Positions 1 to 9,408 of a stretch of DNA of 26,337 nucleotides are shown piece by piece. The notes under the pieces were generated by a model. The model saw nothing but the letters and a program-made list of their open reading frames with translations. It did not search any database and had not been told where the DNA came from. Position numbers and translations under genes: made by a program. Position 1 is the stretch's first letter. Every line of letters starts with the position of its first letter. The DNA comes from JBCCXL01 sp039191605 (lineage in GTDB: Bacteria; Acidobacteriota; Thermoanaerobaculia; Multivoradales; JAHZIX01): positions 1 through 26,337 of the forward strand of contig JBCCXL010000039.1 in assembly GCA_039191605.1 (NCBI GenBank). Reading direction: 5' to 3'.

Positions 1-497
1 GTTGATTGAGATCCGCCACCCTTCGGTGCCGAGCCTCCGCCACCACCAGAGGGCGCCTTGCCTCCCTGGGCTTTCTTGGATCCGCCTCCGGTCATCTCGA
101 CATTGCCCTTGAAGAAGGCCCCTTCAGCGATCACCACCCGGGCCGCCGAGATGTCTCCCTTGAGACTCCCGGTGGCCATGACCTCCACCCGCTCGGAACC
201 GCGGACGTTGCCTTCGACCTCGCCCTTGATCTGCACCGAGCGGGCATCCACGTCTCCTTTGAGCAGGCCCTTCTCCCCCACCACGACGGAGCTATCCAGA
301 CGCACCAGGCCGTGGAACTCGCCGTCCACGTGCACCGACACGTCCCCGGTGATCTCTCCCTGAACCTTCGAGCCAGCGGCGATGTGGGTTGGCTGGCGCC
401 GCGCTTCAGCACCGGCACCTACCCGTTCGCTGGGCCTCGGCCGTGCAGTCGGAGTGGAAGTCTCGGGCGGCTGATTCTTGGATCCAAAGATCGACAT
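1..497 (-). CDS. Bactofilin (polymer-forming cytoskeletal protein), C-terminus cut by window edge
   Basis: Bactofilins self-assemble without nucleotide into filaments that scaffold cell-shape, polarity or envelope machinery at the inner face of the membrane. Reading from an ATG at 497 gives 165 residues with no stop before the window edge, so the C-terminus is missing. Residues 1-36 are a Pro/Arg-rich flexible tail. From about residue 37 to 138 there is a right-handed beta-helix pattern of short V-x-G/V-x-I rungs, with segments such as GEITGDVSVHVDGEFHG, GEVEGNVRGSERVEV and GSLKGDISAARVVIAEGAF. After residue 140 it becomes a Gly/Ser/Lys-rich low-complexity tail, as in many bactofilins. A GGAG lies about 11 bases upstream of the start. 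A longer plus-strand open frame covers the same bases but has no recognisable protein in it. The family call is confident; the client process is unknown. Confidence 0.88.
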   Translation of the reverse strand, partial: MSIFGSKNQPPETSTPTARPRPSERVGAGAEARRQPTHIAAGSKVQGEITGDVSVHVDGEFHGLVRLDSSVVVGEKGLLKGDVDARSVQIKGEVEGNVRGSERVEVMATGSLKGDISAARVVIAEGAFFKGNVEMTGGGSKKAQGGKAPSGGGGGSAPKGGGSQS

Positions 498-715
498 GTG
501 GGCGAGGTCTCCAGAGGTTGGCGGGGAGAATGATGGCGTAGCAAGACGCAGAATTTCCGAATTCGAGACCGGGGGGGAATCGAAAACGCTCGCAGCCACT
601 GTGGATCCCGCGACTCGTGCTCCAGAGTAGGAGCTGTCTACCTCTCGGGACTCCGCAGTCGGCACGTTGCGGCTGTCGATGGACTCGGAAAGCGCGATGG
701 AGTGAGAAATCGAAT

Positions 716-791
716 TGGAGCGGGCAACGGGACTCGAACCCGCGACATCAAGCTTGGGAAGCTTGCACTCTACCAGCTGAGTTATGCCCGC
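716..791 (-). tRNA. tRNA-Gly (anticodon CCC)
   Basis: The reverse strand folds into a complete 76-nt cloverleaf. The acceptor is GCGGGCA paired with TGCCCGC. The D arm is ACTC/GAGT. The anticodon stem is CAAGC/GCTTG with loop TTCCCAA, giving anticodon CCC. The T arm is GCGGG/CCCGT (one G-U pair) with loop TTCGAGT, followed by discriminator T. The 3' CCA is encoded in the DNA at 716-718. It reads GGG codons, which should be common in a GC-rich genome. It appears to stand alone with its own promoter at 820-847. Confidence 0.95.
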
Positions 792-819
792 TCAGACTCA
801 ATGTTGAGCAGACGCAGAA

Positions 820-847
820 CTTATCCCAGCGCTCCGCGGAGGGTCAA
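820..847 (-). promoter_or_regulatory. Sigma-70-type promoter of tRNA-Gly
   Basis: On the minus strand a -35 TTGACC (847-842) is followed by a 16-bp spacer and a -10 GATAAG (825-820). A TGG just upstream of the -10 makes an extended -10. The predicted transcription start is near 813, about 22 nt before the mature tRNA 5' end at 791. This is a normal leader length for RNase P processing. The match is by eye only. Confidence 0.6.
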
Positions 848-1022
848 GGGCTTCTCGCCGCAGGGGCCCGGCGAAACTATCCCGTCGCAAGCCGTAGAAA
901 CTAAGAGAATGGATCGCGGGAGCCGGCGCGACGAGAGGCCGAGATCACGGATTATCAAAGAGGGTTATTAGACACTCAATGGACGAAGCAGCTACAGGGG
1001 TAGAATCCTAGGCAAACAGTGA

Positions 1023-1051
1023 TTGGACGAGACCTCGACGCTGGATATACT
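1023..1051 (+). promoter_or_regulatory. Sigma-70-type promoter placing transcription start on the ATG at 1058
   Basis: TTGGAC (1023-1028), an exact 17-bp spacer and TATACT (1046-1051) make a good sigma-70 match. Only six bases separate the -10 from the ATG at 1058, so transcription would begin on or next to the start codon. There is no Shine-Dalgarno sequence in those six bases. This argues for a leaderless mRNA and for the 1058 start over the upstream GTG at 1019, which lies inside the promoter region. Confidence 0.55.
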
Positions 1052-1057
1052 GATGCC

Positions 1058-1369
1058 ATGACGAAGAAGCGCACCCCCGACACCGCAGCAGAGCAGCACA
1101 TCGAAGAGCGGGAGCCTGCACCTCTCTACTTCTTCCCTGAAGACTCCGTGAGCGATAAGGAGCTCCGGGAGATCCTCGCCGGCGACGATCAGGAACGCCG
1201 ACTCTGGGCTCTCTCCCACCTCCTGCGCTTCGCTCAATGGGAAGACATCTGGCAGTACGTAAGCCGTGAGGAGGTGCGGGAGCACCTTCCGAATATCGAG
1301 ATGACCGAGAAGTTGCGGGCGGCCTATGCGCGCATGCTCGGCATCGAAGAGTTGGTCGGCAGCTCCTAG
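1058..1369 (+). CDS. Small protein, similar to genes found beside AbiEii-type toxins (orphan antitoxin-like)
   Basis: The 103-residue protein has a charged N-terminus (residues 1-30) and a helical core. The core carries the pattern ELREILAGDDQERRLWALSHLL, then FAQWEDIWQYVSREEVREHL. From memory, that W-E-D/E-I-W-x-Y-[VL] motif with a preceding DxExRxWAxxxLL segment belongs to small proteins often encoded directly upstream of nucleotidyltransferase (AbiEii/AbiGii) toxins. I cannot confirm this without a search. No nucleotidyltransferase follows it: the next 450 bases hold no convincing gene. It is therefore either an orphan antitoxin-like gene, a remnant, or unrelated. The ATG at 1058 is chosen because a promoter at 1023-1051 would start the transcript there. 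A GTG at 1019 would add 13 residues. No transmembrane segment or signal peptide is seen. Confidence 0.65.
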   Translation: MTKKRTPDTAAEQHIEEREPAPLYFFPEDSVSDKELREILAGDDQERRLWALSHLLRFAQWEDIWQYVSREEVREHLPNIEMTEKLRAAYARMLGIEELVGSS

Positions 1370-1421
1370 CTAGCGATTCGGTACCGAGCCTAGATCAAGG
1401 CCCGAAGAGGTCAAGACTTGT

Positions 1422-1443
1422 AGAGCCGGCGGGAATCGGCTCT
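1422..1443 (+). terminator. Possible hairpin terminator after the small gene ending at 1369
   Basis: AGAGCCG (1422-1428) and CGGCTCT (1437-1443) form a perfect 7-bp stem with an 8-nt loop, 53 bases after the stop codon. There is no T-run behind it, so this is a candidate only. Confidence 0.3.
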
Positions 1444-1725
1444 TCCATTGACCTCAGCCTGATCATCTCGGCGACTCTCGGCCTGCCGCCTGCCCTTCCG
1501 CTTCCACGCGCTCTCTCGGTCTGCCTGCTCTCCCTCCACTGTCTCTCCTTCCCTTCGCCCTTAGGAGGTTTGGAGCAGAGAGGCCGTTGGTAAAAAAAGC
1601 TCGCCCCTGTTCGCGGGGGACTTCGATTCGGTCTCCGTCGCGCTGCGTTCTGAAATTCAGAGAACCATACTCAGGGAACATTCAGGACGCTCCATCCTGG
1701 GTATTCGCAGTCCCTGGGAAACGAA

Positions 1726-1758
1726 GAATGCCTCCGCGGGTTTCCCGCGGAGGCATTC
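1726..1758. terminator. Strong 15-bp hairpin, probable terminator of the GYF/AIM24 gene (possibly bidirectional)
   Basis: GAATGCCTCCGCGGG (1726-1740) and its exact reverse complement (1744-1758) flank a TTT (AAA) loop. On the minus strand the hairpin lies about 60 bases after the gene ending at 1821 and is followed by TTCGTTTC. On the plus strand it is followed by TTGTCTCT. Both tails are moderately T-rich. Confidence 0.65.
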
Positions 1759-1820
1759 TTGTCTCTGCGACCGATTGGCGCCCGATCCGAGGAGCACCAG
1801 CCGGCGACCCTCGCTAAGGT

Positions 1821-2900
1821 TCAGTCGCCGTCGAGGAGGTTGCCGAGGCCGCCGACGGCGTCGAGGATCGAGCCCTCTCCCTTGCGGCCGCCGCCGGTCT
1901 GCGGCGCCGCTGCGAAGATACGTCCGGCGAGACGACTGAAGGGCAGGCTCTGGAGGAAGATCTTGCCGGGGCCGGTGAGGGTGGCGAAGAAGAGACCTTC
2001 ACCGCCGAAGATCGCGGTCTTCACCCCTTTGACGAATTGTACGTCATAGCCGACCTGCTGCTCGAAGCCGACGATGCAGCCGGTATCGACCCGCAGGGTC
2101 TCCCCCGGCGCCAGGGTGCGCTCGAGGATGGTGCCGCCGGCATGGACGAAGGATAGGCCGTCCCCCTCCAGCTTCTGGAGGATGAAGCCCTCACCGCCAA
2201 AGAGACCGGCGCCGAGCTTCTTCTGGAAAGCGATGCCGACGGAGACGCCCTTCGCGGCACAAAGAAAGGCGTCCTTCTGGCAGAGGAAAGTGCCCTGATG
2301 CTGCCCGAGGTCGATGGGAATGATGCGTCCTGGGTAGGGCGCTCCGAAGGCGACCTTCTGGCGACCGTGGCCCTCATTGCCGAACACGGTCATGAACAGG
2401 GACTCACCGGTGAGAATGCGCTTGCCGGCGCCGAGGAACTTCCCCATCAAGCCTCCCTGCTGATCCTTGGCGGAGCCATCACCGAAGATAGTCTCCATCT
2501 CGATGGCCGGGTCCATGTACATGAAGGCCCCAGCTTCCGCGATGCAGGCTTCTCGAGGATCTAGAGTGATCTCGACGTACTGCATTTCGGCGCCGAAGAT
2601 CTCGTAGTCAATCTCGTGGGCTACCTGAGGAGGAACCGCCGAGCCACTGGGGCCAGCGCTTGAGCCAGCACCGGGGCCGGCACCCTGGGCCGGAGGAGTC
2701 GGGACCGCCGGGCCGCCGCCGAAGGCCTGGGCCAGCTCCGCCTGAGTGGTGATGGGAGCCCAAGCGTCCATACCTTGGGTGAAGACATGGGCATCCTGGC
2801 CGATGCGGCCTTCGCGGATGCCCGCGTGGATGTCCTGCAGGCTCAAAGGGCCCTGTTGCTGGCCGTTGATGGCGACGTACCACTGACTATCAGCGCTCAT
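1821..2900 (-). CDS. GYF_2 domain plus AIM24/TIGR00266 family protein
   Basis: This is a 359-residue, probably cytoplasmic protein. Residues 6-56 are a GYF_2-type domain (pattern WYVAINGQQQGPLSLQDI, then W-A-P-I), a small fold often fused to bacterial membrane or trafficking proteins. A Pro/Gly/Ala linker follows (about 62-92). Residues 95-335 form an AIM24 (DUF124/TIGR00266) domain, seen in GKFLGAGKRILTGESLF, GEGFILQKLEGDG and a C-terminal GEGLFFATLTGPGKIFLQSL. The two-lobed beta-rich AIM24 fold is related to tryptophan-RNA-binding-like beta barrels; its biochemical role in bacteria is unknown. The C-terminus is a Gly/Lys-rich tail with a short hydrophobic end. The ATG at 2900 has a GGAGGAA ten bases upstream. 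It lies 160 bases after the glutaminyl cyclase gene on the same strand, so co-transcription is possible. Confidence 0.88.
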   Translation of the reverse strand: MSADSQWYVAINGQQQGPLSLQDIHAGIREGRIGQDAHVFTQGMDAWAPITTQAELAQAFGGGPAVPTPPAQGAGPGAGSSAGPSGSAVPPQVAHEIDYEIFGAEMQYVEITLDPREACIAEAGAFMYMDPAIEMETIFGDGSAKDQQGGLMGKFLGAGKRILTGESLFMTVFGNEGHGRQKVAFGAPYPGRIIPIDLGQHQGTFLCQKDAFLCAAKGVSVGIAFQKKLGAGLFGGEGFILQKLEGDGLSFVHAGGTILERTLAPGETLRVDTGCIVGFEQQVGYDVQFVKGVKTAIFGGEGLFFATLTGPGKIFLQSLPFSRLAGRIFAAAPQTGGGRKGEGSILDAVGGLGNLLDGD

Positions 2901-3060
2901 GACGAGGGATTCCTCCAGAAATTCGAAAGAGACGACGCGAACCGTAGACGGTGGTCGCCGAGGGGGTCGATAGAGTCAAGGGATAGGACTGGGGCCTGCG
3001 AGAAGACGAAGTGCACAGTTGCCGACGCCGGAAGGTCTTGAAGAGGAAGCGAGATCGACC

Positions 3061-3993
3061 TCACTTCACCCGCTGCCCATCGTCGTCCACGAAGGCGACC
3101 TCGTAGAGCCGAGGCCACAGCTTGCCGGTGATCAAGAAGGTCCCGACATCGTCGCCCTTCTCCGCTGGCCGGTAGGCGATGCCGTTCATGTAGTCGGCAC
3201 CGCTGAGATCGATGTTCTCGGCCCGAGCAGCGTCGAACACCACGGCGGCGCCGGCGCGGTGGGTAACTCCACCGGTAGCGCCGTCGATGCGGACAAAGTC
3301 GCGGGTCTTGTAGACATTGGCCCAGATCCCATCGTCGATACATTCCAGCTCGTTGAGGAAATGGACGGCGCGCCCGTCCTCGCGGACCTCCACAGAACCT
3401 AGCAGCTCGAAGCTCTCGGGGTCATGGAAGTAGAGAGTCGCGGTGCCGTCGGAGCGGATCAGGCGCTGACCATCGAAGCACAGCCCCCAGCCTTCTCCCC
3501 GGTAGCCTACGAACTCTATGGGCTCAAAAGTTTCGACATCCCAGTACAACGCCAGGCCGCTGAGCCAGGTGAGCTGAACTAGGCGGTCTCCGATGCGCTC
3601 TAGACCTTCGCCGAAAAAGGCCTGATCGAGGTCGCGCCGCTGCTCCACTCGGCCGCTTTGCAGGTCCACCCGACGCACCGAGGAAGCGCCGTAGAGGCCG
3701 GTGCTTTCGAAGAGCTTGCCCTGATGCCACAACAGACCTTGAGTGTAGGCGCCGCGGTCGTGGGGAAAGGTCTGCAGAATTTCGACCTTCAGTTTCTGTG
3801 CCGGCCGAGATTCCTCGTCCCCTTGGTTTCCTTCTGCTGACTCCGCAGCGGAGGGGCGGGGACTCTGTTCCACAGGTGACGGCGACGGGCTCGCTGAGGA
3901 AGCCTCCGCCGAGGGCGTCGACGAAGCCGGTGGCGCCGCGCAGGCCGAGAGAGCCCACAGCCCACCGAGGAGCAGCGCTAGCAGAACTCTCAT
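3061..3993 (-). CDS. Lipoprotein glutaminyl-peptide cyclotransferase (glutamine cyclotransferase family)
   Basis: This enzyme family converts N-terminal glutamine of peptides to pyroglutamate with release of ammonia. The 310-residue protein starts MRVLLALLLGGLWALSAC, a signal peptide with lipobox L-S-A-C and lipidated Cys18. It is therefore probably anchored in the envelope facing the periplasm. A Ser/Pro/Ala-rich spacer (about 20-65) follows. The five-bladed propeller has the family hallmarks YTQGLLW, FESTGLYGASSVRRVDL, FGEGLERI, VQLTWLSGLALYWD, LNELECIDDGIWANVY and ITGKLWPRLYEV. The ATG at 3993 gives a proper signal peptide; a TTG at 4014 would add seven residues and spoil it. It sits 84 bases after the OPT transporter gene and is probably in its operon. 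Bacterial members are related to the papaya enzyme. Substrates here are unknown. Confidence 0.9.
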   Translation of the reverse strand: MRVLLALLLGGLWALSACAAPPASSTPSAEASSASPSPSPVEQSPRPSAAESAEGNQGDEESRPAQKLKVEILQTFPHDRGAYTQGLLWHQGKLFESTGLYGASSVRRVDLQSGRVEQRRDLDQAFFGEGLERIGDRLVQLTWLSGLALYWDVETFEPIEFVGYRGEGWGLCFDGQRLIRSDGTATLYFHDPESFELLGSVEVREDGRAVHFLNELECIDDGIWANVYKTRDFVRIDGATGGVTHRAGAAVVFDAARAENIDLSGADYMNGIAYRPAEKGDDVGTFLITGKLWPRLYEVAFVDDDGQRVK

Positions 3994-4077
3994 AGGGAAG
4001 CTCTCATTCGCCAAGGATACAGACGGGCTCGCATCGGGCCCCGCTGCAGGTCGCGCTCCATCGGAGCCTCCGCCAGA

Positions 4078-6027
<1,950 letters not shown>

Positions 6028-6038
6028 GATTCCGCTCC

Positions 6039-6052
6039 TCCCCCACGGGGGA
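6039..6052 (-). promoter_or_regulatory. Small GC hairpin touching the ribosome binding site of the OPT gene
   Basis: On the minus strand TCCCCC and GGGGGA form a compact inverted repeat whose 3' arm runs into the GGGGGAGGAG ribosome binding site, 12 bases before the ATG at 6027. It could hide part of the site. It may equally be chance in a GC-rich leader. Confidence 0.3.
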
Positions 6053-6199
6053 TGCCGCTTCTAGGCGGTCCATAGACTTCGATTGGGCCGCCGGGGAGTG
6101 TACCATCGACCGTCGGGGCGCCCGACTCAACCAGCGGAATCGGCCCTCTCCCCCTAACCAACCTCAGATCCCTCTCCTCATCTTCCGGGAGCCGTCCTC

Positions 6200-8056
6200 A
6201 TGAGCCCTTCTCGGTCTTGGTTTTGTTATCGCCTGCCTTGCTTTGCCGGCCTGCTCTTCCTGCTCCTCTTCTCCGCCCTGGTGCCGCTGCCGACAGGCAT
6301 TCCGGGCGCCCTTCTCGCTGCGGCCCAGCCCACCGAGGCGACGGCGACGGAGGAGGCAGCGGAAGGCGCTGGCTCAGCGGAGGCTGCGCAAGACGTCGCT
6401 CCGGCGACGGAGCGCCAATCCCCCCGGGCGACCATGCGCACCTTTCTCCAGGCCTTCGACCCGGAGATCCAAAAGGGCGGCCAGAACCTGAGCCAGGCCG
6501 CCGCCTGCCTCGACCTCGGGAATCTGCCGCCGGGCCTGCGCTCCACCGAAGGGCCGAAGCGGGCGGTAGAGCTGAAGGTGGTGATCGATCGCACTCGCCT
6601 GGTGGACTTCTCCACCATTCCCGACGACAACGAGGGGGAGCCCTTCGTCTTTCTGCGCCATGAGGAAGGGGACGTCATCATCGCCCGCCAGGCCAGCGGC
6701 GAGTGGCTGTTCACCGAAGAGACCGTAGCCAACCTCCCCGCCCTGTGGCGCGCGACCCGCGGCGAGGAGATGGCGGAGGGGGTCAACGAGGCCCAGGAGA
6801 CCCTCGCCCTGTGGATCCGCTCCCAGCTGCCGGATTCGCTGCTGGTGCCCACGCTGCTGCTGGAGCGCTGGCAGTGGCTGGGGCTCGGCCTGCTGCTGGC
6901 CTTCGGCTGGCTGGCCGGCGTCGTCGCCCGCTGGCTGGTGCGGGGCTCCCTGCGCCGCGCCCTGGAGCGCGGCTGGGTGAAGGTGGATCGGCCGCTGCTC
7001 TCGGCGGTGCTCCGCCCCCTCGGCTGGCTGGTGATGACCGCCGCCTGGTGGATCGGCCTCTACCCGCTGGATCTACCGCTGCAGGTCACCGCCCTGCTCT
7101 ATTACGTTCTCTGGACCACCCTCGCGGTCGCGGTGGTGTGGCTGGGCTTCGCCTCCGTCGACGTGCTGGCGGCGGTGCTGGAGGCCCGGGCCGCCCGCAC
7201 CACCAGCCGCTACGACGATCTGCTGGTCCCCCTGGTGCGCAAGAGCCTGAAGGTGGTGGTGGCGCTGCTGGGCCTGATCTTCGCGCTGCAGAACCTGGGC
7301 TTCAACATCACCAGCGTGCTTGCCGGTCTGGGCATCGGTGGCCTTGCCTTTGCTCTCGCCAGCCAAGATGCAGTGAAGAACTTCTTCGGCTCTGTCACCA
7401 TTCTGCTGGAGCGCCCCTTCCAGATCGGCGACTGGGTGGTGGTCGGCGGCGTCGAGGGCACGGTGGAAGAGGTCGGCATTCGCTCTACCCGGGTGCGCAC
7501 CTTCTACAACTCCCTCATCACCCTGCCCAACGCCAGCTTCATCACCGCCTCCGTGGACAACTACGGGGAGCGCCGCTACCGCCGCTGGAGCACCCGCCTA
7601 GGCATCGCCTACGACACCGACCCGGAGGCCGTGGAGGCCTTCTGTGAGGCGGTAAGGGAACTCATTCGCCGCCACCCCTACACCCGCAAGGACAGCTACC
7701 ACGTCTACCTCAACGCCTTCGGCGACTCGGCGCTGGAGATCCTGCTCTACATGTTCTTCGAGACCCCCGACTGGGCTACGGAGCTTCAGGAGCGGCACCG
7801 CCTCGCCCTCTCCATCCTGCGGGTCGCCAAGGAGCTAGGCGTCGAATTCGCCTTCCCCACCCGCACCGTCCACCTGATGCAGGATAACGCCGCCAGCGAA
7901 GATCCAGTCCCCGGACCGGCGCCGGATGCGGCCCCCGCCCTGAGCGGCTTCCGCCAGCGCTCCGATCAAAACCAGGATCGTGCCCGGCAGCTGGTGGCGA
8001 AGCTGGTAGATGACGACCTGGGGCCTACGGACTCTTCTAGCCCGAAGGGCGAATAA
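6200..8056 (+). CDS. MscS-family mechanosensitive channel with long N-terminal extension
   Basis: The 618-residue inner-membrane protein is a small-conductance mechanosensitive channel that would release solutes on hypo-osmotic shock. It starts with a signal peptide (hydrophobic about 14-40). An acidic, Ala-rich stretch and a soluble domain (about 65-210) follow, likely periplasmic. Hydrophobic helices lie at about 224-245, 265-290 and 296-320. The MscS core has pore helix TM3 with the Gly/Ala-rich run SVLAGLGIGGLAFALASQDA, followed by NFFGSVTILLERPFQIGDWV. The beta domain then reads GTVEEVGIRSTRVRTFYNSL. The C-terminal alpha/beta domain ends near residue 570, before a disordered tail rich in Pro, Asp and Gln. 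GGGAG lies nine bases before the ATG. It is convergent with the threonine aldolase gene and appears to stand alone. The large N-terminal domain resembles extended MscS proteins rather than short E. coli MscS. Confidence 0.92.
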   Translation: MSPSRSWFCYRLPCFAGLLFLLLFSALVPLPTGIPGALLAAAQPTEATATEEAAEGAGSAEAAQDVAPATERQSPRATMRTFLQAFDPEIQKGGQNLSQAAACLDLGNLPPGLRSTEGPKRAVELKVVIDRTRLVDFSTIPDDNEGEPFVFLRHEEGDVIIARQASGEWLFTEETVANLPALWRATRGEEMAEGVNEAQETLALWIRSQLPDSLLVPTLLLERWQWLGLGLLLAFGWLAGVVARWLVRGSLRRALERGWVKVDRPLLSAVLRPLGWLVMTAAWWIGLYPLDLPLQVTALLYYVLWTTLAVAVVWLGFASVDVLAAVLEARAARTTSRYDDLLVPLVRKSLKVVVALLGLIFALQNLGFNITSVLAGLGIGGLAFALASQDAVKNFFGSVTILLERPFQIGDWVVVGGVEGTVEEVGIRSTRVRTFYNSLITLPNASFITASVDNYGERRYRRWSTRLGIAYDTDPEAVEAFCEAVRELIRRHPYTRKDSYHVYLNAFGDSALEILLYMFFETPDWATELQERHRLALSILRVAKELGVEFAFPTRTVHLMQDNAASEDPVPGPAPDAAPALSGFRQRSDQNQDRARQLVAKLVDDDLGPTDSSSPKGE

Positions 8057-8074
8057 AGGCGCGGTTGTTCTACC

Positions 8075-8101
8075 AGCCGGGGTCTCTCGGAGGCCTCGGC
8101 T
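8075..8101 (+). terminator. Possible terminator of the MscS gene
   Basis: AGCCGGGG (8075-8082) pairs with CCTCGGCT (8094-8101), with one G-U pair and an 11-nt loop. A TCTTAG tail follows. It lies 19 bases after the stop codon, between convergent genes. Confidence 0.4.
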
Positions 8102-8150
8102 TCTTAGAGCACCGGCCTTAGGGCTAGAGCTTAGCGCCCAGGGCTTAGTA

Positions 8151-9212
8151 CTAGGTGCCGAGAATCCTCCGCAGGGTAGTCACCGCACCCCGGAGCTGCT
8201 CGCGGCTGACATCCCGGTGGGTGACCCACCGCAGCTCGTGGCGGGAAACCGGCACCGAGCCGACACCCTGCTCCGCGAGATCCTGCCCTAAACGCCCCGC
8301 CGGGTTCTCTCCGGCCGGCTGACCGCTCCATTGCTCGGCGGTGATCCCAAAGATGACGATGTTGGTTTCCACCGTCTGCGGATCGATCTCGATGCCTGGA
8401 GTCTGCGCTAATTCATCGGCCAGGTAGCGGGCGTTCTGGTGATCCTGGAGCAGGTGCCTAGGCCCCTCTTCCAGCGCCACCAGGCCGGCGGCGGCGAGGA
8501 TACCCACCTGCCGCAACCCGCCGCCGAGCATCTTGCGTACTCGCCGGGCTTCGTGGATGAAGTCCGCCGAGCCGCAGAGCAGTGACCCCACCGGGGCGCC
8601 CAGACCCTTGGACAGGCAGAACATCACCGAATCGACGGTAGCGGTAAGGCGATCCACCGGCACCCCGAGCCCCGCCGCGGCGTTGAAGACCCGAGCACCG
8701 TCCAGGTGCACCGGCAGCCCGTGGCGACGAGCGAAGGCCACCAATTCTTCTTGGCGCTGCGGCGGGAGCAGACGACCGCCGGCCATATTGTGGGAGTTCT
8801 CCAGCGCCAATAGGGCGGAGCGCGAGCGATAGGGTACGTCCAGCGCGACGAGGGGCTCGAGATCCGCCACCGCCAGGACTCCGTCGACGCCGTCCGCCGT
8901 CCGCGGCTGGAGGCCCGAAATGGTGGCCATCGCGCCCATCTCGTAAAGCACGATATGAGATCGCCGCTCGCAGATCACCTCTCCCCCGGGGCGGCCATGG
9001 AGATGCAGGGCAATCTGATTGCCCATAGTGCCCGACGGAACGAAGGTGGAGTCTTCGTGGCCCACCAGCTCGGCGGCCCGCTGCTCCAAGCGTCGCACGG
9101 TGGGGTCCTCCCGGAAGACGTCGTCGCCGACCTCCGCGGAGGTCATCGCCTCCAGCATCGCTGGGCTCGGGCGGGTGACGGTATCCGATCGCAGATCGAT
9201 TTGAATGCTCAT
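8151..9212 (-). CDS. ltaE: Low-specificity L-threonine aldolase
   Basis: This PLP-dependent fold-type I enzyme cleaves L-threonine or L-allo-threonine to glycine and acetaldehyde in the cytosol. The 353-residue protein opens with the family signature DLRSDTVTRPS (6-16). It also has EVGDDVFREDPTV (27-39), the cofactor-stacking His86 in SHIVLYE, ENSHNMAGG (138-146), Asp171 in HLDGARVFNAA, and the PLP lysine Lys202 in CLSKGLGAPVGSLLCG. These place it clearly with LtaE/GLY1 rather than tyrosine-phenol lyase or other beta-eliminating relatives. The ATG at 9212 is preceded by GGGGGAG seven bases upstream. It follows the rib cluster by about 200 bases on the same strand, with two hairpins between, so it is probably a separate unit. 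Confidence 0.93.
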   Translation of the reverse strand: MSIQIDLRSDTVTRPSPAMLEAMTSAEVGDDVFREDPTVRRLEQRAAELVGHEDSTFVPSGTMGNQIALHLHGRPGGEVICERRSHIVLYEMGAMATISGLQPRTADGVDGVLAVADLEPLVALDVPYRSRSALLALENSHNMAGGRLLPPQRQEELVAFARRHGLPVHLDGARVFNAAAGLGVPVDRLTATVDSVMFCLSKGLGAPVGSLLCGSADFIHEARRVRKMLGGGLRQVGILAAAGLVALEEGPRHLLQDHQNARYLADELAQTPGIEIDPQTVETNIVIFGITAEQWSGQPAGENPAGRLGQDLAEQGVGSVPVSRHELRWVTHRDVSREQLRGAVTTLRRILGT

Positions 9213-9408
9213 CTAGTCTCCCCCGCTACTCTCTCTACCCTGCTCTGCAAACCACTCCACCGCTGGATTCTCCCTAGATGCTCTCGAATTCGAGCTGATC
9301 CTGATGCCGGCGGCACCGGGCTCTAGCAGCACCGAATTCAAGGGACGCCGGAGTCGGAGCGCTCAGGATCGATACATTCGATCGATGGTTGAGATCCATG
9401 CAGTAGAT

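Larger units (their letters stand above)
1370..1820. other. Non-coding stretch between two gene blocks
   Basis: No convincing gene is seen here. It holds a 7-bp inverted repeat at 1422-1443 and a strong hairpin at 1726-1758. On the minus strand there is a weak GC stem (1618-1615 with 1607-1604) followed five bases later by seven T (1598-1592), which could be a second terminator. A 72-codon minus-strand frame (1681-1463) exists but is Arg-rich and looks like no protein I know. Confidence 0.5.

Noticed and set aside
6..533. 175-codon plus-strand frame at the left edge
   Set aside because: It is antisense to a clear bactofilin and has no family-like sequence.
617..971. Two plus-strand frames across the tRNA
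   Set aside because: They read through the tRNA gene and its promoter in antisense; chance open frames.
1463..1681. 72-codon minus-strand frame in the 1370-1820 gap
   Set aside because: Arg-rich, low-complexity translation with no recognisable pattern; only a chance GGAG upstream.
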